In this document: one piece after another, positions 8,887-15,492 of the stretch
Layout of the letters: each line of letters opens with the position of its first letter
How positions within the stretch are numbered: the first letter of the stretch is position 1
Assembly: GCA_030407315.1 (NCBI GenBank)
Contig: JALQPE010002556.1
Location: forward strand, 1-24,416
Source of the DNA: Asparagopsis taxiformis
Lineage: Eukaryota > Rhodophyta > Florideophyceae > Bonnemaisoniales > Bonnemaisoniaceae
Length of the DNA: 24,416 nt
Reading direction: 5' to 3'
Position numbers and translations under genes: made by a program
The notes under the pieces: model-generated
What the model was told of the DNA's origin: nothing
What the model saw: only the letters and a program-made list of their open reading frames with translations
Databases searched by the model: none

Positions 8887-9048
8887 TATATTGCTGACGA
8901 CGTGACACTACGGTGTTGGGAATGGAAAAAGACAGCAAATTTACTGTCTGAGACAGTAAAAATTACTGTCTGGCCAAGACAGTGCGCGGAGACAGTAAAA
9001 TTTACTGTCTGGAAATTTCAGAATACTGCTGCAGCAATAAACTGGCAC
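8887..9048. other. Spacer with ACTGTCT/AGACAGT repeats
   Basis: This 162-bp segment between the TIR end and the copia LTR has no coding content. Between 8941 and 9010, TTACTGTCT or its complement occurs six times in mixed orientation (8941+, 8951-, 8963+, 8977-, 8990-, 9002+). Neighbouring pairs can form hairpins, for example TTACTGTCT-G-AGACAGTAA. The copia LTR also contains an ACTGTC/GACAGT palindrome, which may or may not be related. Confidence 0.6.
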
Positions 9049-9327
9049 TGTTGAAGCACTAGAATTGGCCCTGAGGGGCTCAATTACGTGAGAAAACTTT
9101 GACCCTCGATTTCTCCTAGAAAGAGTGCTCTAGGCGCTCCGAAACCTATCTCATCGTGTTCAGCGTGCCCGAATTAGTCGGGTAGCAACTTCTCCGAAGC
9201 TTCTACGACCTTTCTTCATGGAGATAATAGCGTCTGAAGTTTCAATTTGTTTGTCATAGTTTCAATTAGTAATTAGAAATGCCAGGATGGGTTGCCATCA
9301 TGGCAGAGGGGAAATGTTATGATAAGT

Positions 9328-9367
9328 GTACACGTGTGGGTGATATGATTGAGAAGCCCACGTGTAC
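9328..9367. promoter_or_regulatory. LTR inverted repeat with two CACGTG-type cores
   Basis: GTACACGTGTGGG (9328-9340) pairs with CCCACGTGTAC (9357-9367) across a 16-base loop, with a two-base bulge. Each arm includes ACGTG, the core recognised by many bHLH/bZIP factors. Enhancer function is inferred. The same structure is in the 3' LTR. Confidence 0.5.
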
Positions 9368-9392
9368 CAGATTGGCAGCGGGTGTTTGCTAG

Positions 9393-9417
9393 GACAGACT
9401 GTCAGTGACAGTCTGTC
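9393..9417. promoter_or_regulatory. 25-bp LTR palindrome
   Basis: GACAGACTGTCA and TGACAGTCTGTC are perfect 12-bp arms around one G. A site this symmetric in an LTR is a candidate for binding by a dimeric protein. It is repeated in the 3' LTR at about 15349-15373. Confidence 0.6.
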
Positions 9418-9500
9418 TGGAGCAGCCATGAACAGGCTGTCCTTAGCACCGCCGACGCACCTCGGCGAGAATACAAATAATGTAGTGAGCTCGCAGATTC

Positions 9501-9506
9501 AATAAA
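9501..9506 (+). terminator. AATAAA in 5' LTR
   Basis: Canonical poly(A) signal 30 bases before the LTR end. The 3' LTR copy is at 15457-15462 and would serve the element transcript. Confidence 0.5.
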
Positions 9507-9536
9507 CGCTCGGTAAGCGACCAATTCGTTTCAACA

Positions 9537-9554
9537 GGTTATGGGCCCAGTGCG
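9537..9554 (+). other. Primer binding site, initiator-Met half-tRNA
   Basis: GGTTATGGGCCCAG directly follows the LTR. It is complementary to the anticodon stem-loop of eukaryotic initiator tRNA-Met (CTGGGCCCATAACC, anticodon CAT). Priming from an internal half-tRNA instead of the 3' end is the mode known for Drosophila copia. Confidence 0.85.
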
Positions 9555-9979
9555 CTCGCTCGGGTCGTTTCTTATTCTCTAGCGCTTCGGTAAGTGCGTC
9601 GTTTGCGTCGGCGTTCTCTTACCTATTTCGTGTCGTTCTCGCCTCGTTCTCTCTTCTCTTCGTCTACTCGCTTTTCTTCCGTTCTGCGCCTTCCCGCGCT
9701 TCTGCGGTCTTGCTGAGCGTCTCCTCCACGCTCCCGCGGCGATCACCGCGTTCTTCCTCGGCCACCGCGCACCTCTGTCGCCGCCGCGCACCTCTCGCCG
9801 CGCCGCACGTCTGTCGCCGCTCCGCGCCGACACTATGTCATCCTGTCACTGACATCCTGTCATCCACACTGTGTCACACTGACACTCTGTCATCTTGCCA
9901 TCCGTCTCTTGGTCATCGTCATCAGGTGACATCATTCTTCTATCTGGGGTTCGCGTGCGAAGGAAAAAGTTTGGCCAGC

Positions 9980-10050
9980 GTCGCTGCTGGGACTCGAACC
10001 AAGGCTCTGTACATCTCCGTGGACCGTCCAACCGACTCGGCTACCGGGCC
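9980..10050 (-). ncRNA. Degenerate tRNA-like sequence, antisense in the copia leader
   Basis: On the minus strand, box A TAGCCGAGTCGGTTGG (10043-10028) and box B GGTTCGAGTCC (10000-9990) are both near perfect and 43 bases apart start to start, as in tRNAs. The D stem (GCCG/CGGT) pairs fully and the T stem pairs at four of five positions. The acceptor stem pairs at only four of seven positions, and the anticodon arm is poor with too short a variable region. It looks like a tRNA-derived SINE head or tRNA relic with an intact pol III promoter, not a working tRNA. I make no anticodon call. Confidence 0.5.
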
Positions 10051-10230
10051 ACTCAAGGCCCAATTAGTGGAATCGACCTTTGCTTTTATATTGGCTAGTC
10101 TATACCTTTCTCAACTCGGTCCTGCTCTTGTAAGACAGTGACCTTGTCCTGATCGGTATAGCGTTATAGCCTTTACATATCACCGAATAAACTCATCGAA
10201 CGTTTGGTTTTATTGTCAACTGTTTCCACA

Positions 10231-10762
10231 AGTAAGTTTATACCTTTCACCTTTCGGTCTATTTCAAGGTTTAGACCTTAGTATTGATCGGTATAACTTC
10301 TAACACTCTCTCTTCTTTCTCTCTGCAGTGTCTAGCAGTGACGAAGACCGCGTGGAACCGCGCACCGACGAGCAGCCTCCCAGGCTTCGTCGCGAGGGGG
10401 AGTCTCTTCAAGACCGGGTCTTCCGCAAAGCCTACAGCATCGCCGAAAGGAGGGATAACAAGAAGAAGTACGCCGCTCACAAAAAGGCAAACCGCTCGAG
10501 GTGCCATCACTGCAACGTCTTTCTCAACTCCGCCGAGTCTAGAGTCGCACACTTCAGCGGCTCTAGACATAAGAAGACTATCGAACGCCTCAAGGAAGGT
10601 GGTCTCAAGGTCTGCAAGCCCTGCGGTGTCATCGTTCGCACCCAGAGCGAGTTCGACAACCACCTCCGCGGTAGCCGCCACCGTGGCATCGAAAGACTCT
10701 CAAAGCCGCTAAAGCCTCTAGGGCTTCCTCCTCCTCCGATAAGTAGTACTCCTCTTCTCTAG
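10231..10762 (+). CDS. Copia extra ORF: two U1-type C2H2 zinc fingers, ATG made by splicing
   Basis: The 144-aa protein begins MSSSDEDRVEPR, has a very basic middle, and carries two fingers of the U1/matrin type that usually bind double-stranded RNA: CHHC...HFSGSRH (residues about 58-81) and CKPC...HLRGSRH (about 95-118). No ATG opens this frame in the genomic sequence. If GTAAGT at 10232 is joined to the CAG ending at 10328, the final A of the exon (10231) meets TG (10329-10330) to make ATG, with A at -3. The 97-nt intron has TTCTAAC followed by a long CT tract. This is not a usual copia gene. It may help RNA packaging, export or silencing evasion; function is inferred from the fingers alone. 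Confidence 0.75.
10232..10328 (+). other. Predicted 97-nt spliceosomal intron
   Basis: CAA|GTAAGT donor, TTCTAAC branch site near 10299, CT-rich tract, CAG|TG acceptor. Removal creates the ATG of the zinc-finger ORF, which is strong internal support. Confidence 0.7.
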
Positions 10763-10929
10763 ACACAATAGAAATCTAGCTGATTTCTCCTTGATAAACC
10801 TTGTTTCTTGTTCTCCACTCATCTTGCTCTTAGCTAAAAGTCTCTATCCTATAGATCCCAGCTTGGTCCTAGACGACTATCGGTTGTCCACTTGGGAAGG
10901 GTCGAACAGATAAGACTTACTCCAGAGCC

Positions 10930-13690
10930 ATGGAGAGCACTTCATCCGGCATTCGCATTGAAAAGCTGGACTACTCCAACTTCCACTCATGGAAGCAAAA
11001 GATGGAGCTCATCCTCGGACACCGCGAGGTGGACGAAATGATCGATCCTGACCTACGTCCTCCACGCCCTGCAGACCAGGAAGCACTGTCCAAGTGGCTT
11101 CGCAAAGATAAGACTGCTCGGATGACCATCGGGATCACGTTGTCTGATGAGATGCTCAAGAACGTCTCACACACCACTACTGCTCTGGAAATGTGGCAGG
11201 AGATCTGTAACGTGCACCAAAGGCACACTCTCCTAAACAAACTAGCTGCAAGGCGTGATTTCTATACTGCCACTATGAAGCCCGGTGAACAGATGCTCGT
11301 CTACATTAATCGTGTTCGACAGATGGCCTCGGTTCTCAGCTCTATGGGCGTGATCATCGACGACAAGGAAATGGCTATGGCTGTCCTCAATGGCCTTCCT
11401 TCTTCCTTCCAGACACTCATTACTGCTCTTGATGCTATAGGTGATGAGGACCCTACATTCACCTTCGACAAAGTCCGAAGTCTCCTTCTTCAGGAGGAAC
11501 GTAGAGCTTCTATTTTGAAACCTGGAAGCTCTTCTTCTGACTCGGCTGCATTATTATCCAGGTCTGGGAAACAGCCCGGCAGTAACCGAAAGAAATGCAC
11601 TCATTGCGGTCGTACCAACCACACTGAACCGTATTGCTGGCAAAAGTATGGCCGTCCATCCCGCTCTCGGCCTGCACGGTCTAAACCTTCTGCTATGGTT
11701 ACTCTCACCGATTCAGAAGGCAATCCTCCATCAAACTCTGTTTCCGCGTCTACTTTCCATAATGATGAAGAGAAAGAGTATGTTTGCCTCATGTCAACTA
11801 CTCCTGGATCTCTTCATACATCAACTTGGTACATAGACTCTGCTGCCACCTCTCACATGACCTTCGATCGCTCCATGTTTGTTTCCTATAAGGAAATAAC
11901 ACCGTTCTCCGTAACTCTGGGAGATAAGTCTACCTCAATGGCAGTCGGCCGTGGTGATGTTCGTTTAATGATCTCTCTATATGGGGAAATAAAACAGTGC
12001 ATACTTCGTGACGTCCTCCACGTTCCCTCTTTTGTATTTTCTCTCATCTCCGTCAGCACCCTCACTACTCGAGGCATATCGGTGCAGTTCAATAACAATA
12101 CAGTCATCCTGACTCAGAACAACAAACCGATAGCCACTGGACGGAGAAGCAAGGGACTCTATGCCATTGATCTCTTCTCGTCAGAGGCCCCAAAAGACCA
12201 TGTGCAGCAAACAGCCTGTGTGGCCTCGCTACAGCTCTGGCACGAGCGGCTCGGGCATGTCAACAAGTCCGGTATCTCACGCATGGAACAGCTATCTGCC
12301 GTGAAGGGCCTCCGAATCAAATCTCAGAAATCAGATGCAGGTGCCCCATGTGAAGGATGCATAACCGGCAAAATGCCCCGAGCAGCTATTCCAAAGCTCT
12401 CCGAAACGAGAGCATCTGAGCTACTCCAGTTGGTTCACACAGATCTGGCAGGGCCGATGGAAGTACTCTCGAAAGGGGGAGCTCGATACTTTGTGACATT
12501 CATCGATGACAAGTCCCGATGGCTAACGGTATACCCGCTCCACCGTAAGTCCGACTGTTTCGACTCCTTCCAGAGATTCCTGCGCATTGCTGAAACGCAA
12601 ACTGGTTGTAAACTCCGCCAACTACGCTCGGATGGAGGGGGAGAGTTCTTCTCAAACGACTTTACCTCCTTCCTCGACAGCAAAGGAATCAAACGTCAGA
12701 CCACCTGTGCATACACTCCGCAACAGAATGGTGTGGCAGAGAGAATGAACAGAACCCTCAAAGATCAAATTCGTGCCATGCTCCATCACAGCAACACCCC
12801 ATCCGAGTTCTGGGCAGAAGCACTCTCCTGTGCTGCCTACATTCGTAACCGTGTCACCAGCCGCTCCCTGCCAACTGGAAATACTCCGTATGAGATCTGG
12901 TATGGTAGGAAACCGAGTATTGCTCATATGCGAACGTTCGGAAGTAGATGCTGGTACAAAACGCCTGATAAACTTCTTCAGACCCTTGATTTGCGGGCAA
13001 AGGAAGCAATTATGCTTGGATACGCAAGCTCCCAGAAAGCCTACAAACTATGGGACACAGCAAATGAAAAGGTCGTTGTGTCGCGAGACGTAGTGTTCGA
13101 CGAGCTGCAGAAGAAGCGTTTACCATCTTCTGATACAGACTACAACAGCGTTGATGCTGCTCCTGAGTCCAATACTGAGCCATGGGATGGAGACAGCAAG
13201 TCTGGTCTCTCTACCAAACAGGATACTCCTCCTTCATCCCATTCGGACTCTGACTCTGACACCAACGCTCCACAACCTCAATCTCCTCCACCAACTCCCT
13301 CAGCATCTACTGATGAGTCTCTCCTTAACGCTCCGCGTAAATCTTCTCGATCTCGTAAACCTCCGGGTGAGTGGTGGAAAACAACTGCCCTTGTCTCCAC
13401 TACTGCTGATACCACTCCGGAACATCTTCTTACCTTCACTGAGGTGACCAAGGGGGAGGAGAAAGATCTCTGGATTGAGGCCATTCAGTCCGAGATGGAT
13501 TCCCTCGAAGCAAATGGCACCTGGATTCTGGTCCCCCGCAGTGAAGCTCTCAACCTCCTCACTTCGAAGTGGGTCTTCAAACGCAAAGATGTTGTGAGTG
13601 AAACTGGTGAGCACTCGATCAAACACAAAGCTCGACTCGTAACTCGAGGATTCCAGCAGAAGTACGGCATCGACTACTCCGAGACTTATG
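10930..13690 (+). CDS. Copia gag-protease-integrase and start of RT
   Basis: The ATG at 10930 opens a polyprotein. Residues 1-200 are copia gag. The zinc knuckle CTHCGRTNHTEPYC (CX2CX4HX4C) is at 223-236 and the aspartic protease DSAATSHM is near 303. GAG-pre-integrase LWHERLGHVNKSG with CEGC lies near 435-478. Integrase catalytic residues are D505 (HTD), D568 (SDGGGEF) and E604 (VAERMN), with exactly 35 residues between the last two. RT begins at about 840 with WIEAIQSEMDSLEANGTW. The frame breaks at YSETYA near 13690, and RT continues in the +1 frame. Gag packages the RNA, protease cleaves the polyprotein and integrase inserts the cDNA. The reading frame is long and clean, consistent with recent activity. 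Confidence 0.93.
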
Positions 13691-15010
13691 CCCGTTGTCC
13701 AGTTCTGTACTCTTCGCATGTTCTTTGCGCTCACTGTCCACCACGATTTGCACTGCGATCAAATGGACGTCAAAACAGCCTTTCTCTACGGAGATCTCGA
13801 GCAGGACATATTCATGGAGCAGCCGGAGGGATTCGTCGACTCGAAGCATCCAGACCATGTCTGCAAACTGCAAAAGGCTCTATACGGACTCAAACAAGCT
13901 CCGAGGCAGTGGCATGCTAAGATCGATGACTTTCTCATTTCACAGCTCGACTTCCAGAGCTCTCTGTACGATCCATGTTTCTATGTCAGGTATTGTGACG
14001 ACTCTATGATCATCATTGCACTATACGTCGAGGATATTCTTCTTGCTTCAAGCAGTAGAGATATGTTGGATGAGCTGAAAGCAGAATTCAGTAAGCGTTT
14101 CGAGATGAAGGATTGTGGTAGAGCTCGGGTATGTCTTGGCCTGGAGATTGCGCGCAACACCTCCAAAGGACTGCTACACTTGAATCAGTCCCGCTACGCT
14201 GAGAAGGTATTGGAACGGTTTGGAATGGAAAACGCAAGTCCGGTTGTTACGCCAATGCAAGCTCAGATCTCCGTCGCGGATACCGAAACTGAGCCCATCG
14301 ACTCTACGCTCTATCGCAGAGCAATTGGCAGCCTGATGTACCTAGCGGTGGGAACTCGCCCTGACATCGCATTTGCTGTTGGGAGACTTGCACAGTTCGT
14401 TGAGGCCCCGACAAAAGCTCTCTGGGTAGCCGTTAAACGTGTCCTGCGCTACATCGCTGGTACACGGGACTTTGGCGTGATGTACAGAGCTACAGCAACA
14501 CTTGCACCAGTCGGGTACAGCGACTCGGACTGGGGCGGTTGTACTATCAACCGGAAGTCGACCAGTGGCTATGTCTTCAAGATGGCTGGAGGAGCGGTGA
14601 GCTGGAAGTCTCGTAAGCAAGGCTGTGTAGCCCAGTCTTCCTCAGAAGCCGAATACATGGCTCTCAGTGCAGCAGTGAAGGAGGCAATCTGGCTGAGAAA
14701 CATCGTTGGTTTCAGCAGCAGTACAAATCCTGCAGATCCTATCCTCATCAATGTGGATAATCAAGGATCTATCAAAATGGCTAGGAACGATGCTTCTGGA
14801 ACCCGCACAAAGCATATCGACATTCGGTACCACTTTGTCCGGGATTGCCTCCTCGAAGGGATGTTCGATATCGACTACTGTCCAACATCCGATATGGTAG
14901 CGGATGTCCTCACTAAGCCTCTGCAAAGGATTCAGTTCGTCAAGCTTCGTGAACTTATGGGGGTAACTACCAAATCATTAATCGAGAATGTCAAAGAGGG
15001 GGAGTGTTGA
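13688..15010 (+). CDS. Copia reverse transcriptase and RNase H (frameshifted continuation)
   Basis: The frame resumes at PVVQFCTLRMFFAL, the normal sequel to YSETYA, so one base was gained or two were lost near 13690. QMDVKTAFLYGDL, LYGLKQAPRQW and the catalytic box follow. The box reads YVED (14024-14035), where copia enzymes have YVDD. RNase H has GYSDSDWGG, KSTSGYVF, SSSEAEYMA and the VDNQGSIKMA/RTKHIDIRYHF tail. The stop TGA falls six bases into the 3' LTR, so the end of pol and the polypurine tract overlap. The Asp-to-Glu change in the metal-binding pair would be expected to weaken or abolish polymerase activity; that is family knowledge, not shown here. Confidence 0.92.
   Translation: MPVVQFCTLRMFFALTVHHDLHCDQMDVKTAFLYGDLEQDIFMEQPEGFVDSKHPDHVCKLQKALYGLKQAPRQWHAKIDDFLISQLDFQSSLYDPCFYVRYCDDSMIIIALYVEDILLASSSRDMLDELKAEFSKRFEMKDCGRARVCLGLEIARNTSKGLLHLNQSRYAEKVLERFGMENASPVVTPMQAQISVADTETEPIDSTLYRRAIGSLMYLAVGTRPDIAFAVGRLAQFVEAPTKALWVAVKRVLRYIAGTRDFGVMYRATATLAPVGYSDSDWGGCTINRKSTSGYVFKMAGGAVSWKSRKQGCVAQSSSEAEYMALSAAVKEAIWLRNIVGFSSSTNPADPILINVDNQGSIKMARNDASGTRTKHIDIRYHFVRDCLLEGMFDIDYCPTSDMVADVLTKPLQRIQFVKLRELMGVTTKSLIENVKEGEC
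14993..15004 (+). other. Copia polypurine tract
   Basis: AAAGAGGGGGAG immediately precedes TGTTGAAG of the 3' LTR. It primes plus-strand cDNA synthesis and also encodes the last residues of pol. Confidence 0.88.
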
Positions 15011-15492
15011 AGCACTGGAATTGGCCCTGAGGGGCTCAATTACGTGAGAAAACTTTGACCCTCGATTTCTCCTAGAAAGAGTGCTCTAGGCGCTCCGAAA
15101 CCTATCTCATCGTGTTCAGCGTGCCAGAATTAGTCGGGTAGCAACTTCTCCGAAGCTTCTACGACCTTTCTTCATGGAGATAATAGCGTCTGAAGTTTCA
15201 ATTTGTTTGTCATAGTTTCAATTAGTAATTAGAAATGCCAGGATGGGTTGCCATCATGGCAGAGGGGAAATGTTATGATAAGTGTACACGTGTGGGTGAT
15301 ATGATTGAGAAGCCCACGTGTACCAGATTGGCAGCGGGTGTTTGCTAGGACAGACTGTCAGTGACAGTCTGTCTGGAGCAGCCATGAACAGGCTGTCCTT
15401 AGCACCGCCGACGCACCTCGGCGAGAATACAAATAATGTAGTGAGCTCGCAGATTCAATAAACGCTCGGTAAGCGACCAATTCGTTTCAACA
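15005..15492 (+). repeat. Copia 3' LTR
   Basis: 488 bp, the same length as the 5' LTR, with two differences. It supplies the last residues and stop of the truncated minus-strand gene next to it: that frame enters the LTR at 15492 and stops at 15455. Confidence 0.95.

Larger units (their letters stand above)
9049..9536 (+). repeat. Copia 5' LTR
   Basis: The 488-bp repeat starts TGTTGAAGC and ends TTTCAACA, so TGTTGAA/TTCAACA form the terminal inverted ends. It matches 15005-15492 except A/G at the 13th base and C/A near position 124. AATAAA lies at 9501-9506, and a 25-bp palindrome and a G-box hairpin lie in its second half. Confidence 0.95.
9555..10929 (+). other. Unusually long copia leader with predicted introns
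   Basis: About 1.4 kb lies between PBS and gag. The first part is CT-rich with short repeats (CGCCGCGCACCTCT twice near 9778-9799, and TCATCCTGTCA-type repeats near 9838-9865). Donors GTAAGT lie at 9590 and 10232. Likely acceptors are at 10138 (CTCAAC branch-like site upstream), 10328 (TTCTAAC, long CT tract, CAG) and 10833 (CT tract, TTAG). Use of 10328 yields the zinc-finger ORF; use of 10833 would bring gag near the RNA 5' end. The splicing is predicted, not shown. Confidence 0.5.
9049..15492 (+). mobile_element. Ty1/copia LTR retrotransposon
   Basis: The element is complete and 6.4 kb long: LTR, PBS, leader, extra ORF, gag-pr-int-RT-RNase H, polypurine tract, LTR. Integrase precedes RT, the copia order. 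The LTRs are 488 bp and differ at two positions, so insertion was recent. Two defects are visible, a one-base frameshift early in RT and YVED for YVDD. The five bases outside each LTR do not match (GGCAC and GCCTC), and the right flank is the interior of a gene whose other half is not at the left flank. Confidence 0.93.

Noticed and set aside
9980..10050. Functional tRNA gene
   Set aside because: Acceptor stem pairs at four of seven positions, the anticodon arm does not fold and the variable region is too short.
9710..10141. 143-aa open frame in the copia leader
   Set aside because: It lies in CT-rich repeats and crosses the antisense tRNA-like unit and the predicted intron; composition is that of translated low-complexity DNA.
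13685..13695. Programmed ribosomal frameshift in copia RT
   Set aside because: The site is inside the RT core, not between gag and pol, and shows no slippery heptamer or rare-codon pause I can recognise. A simple indel explains it.
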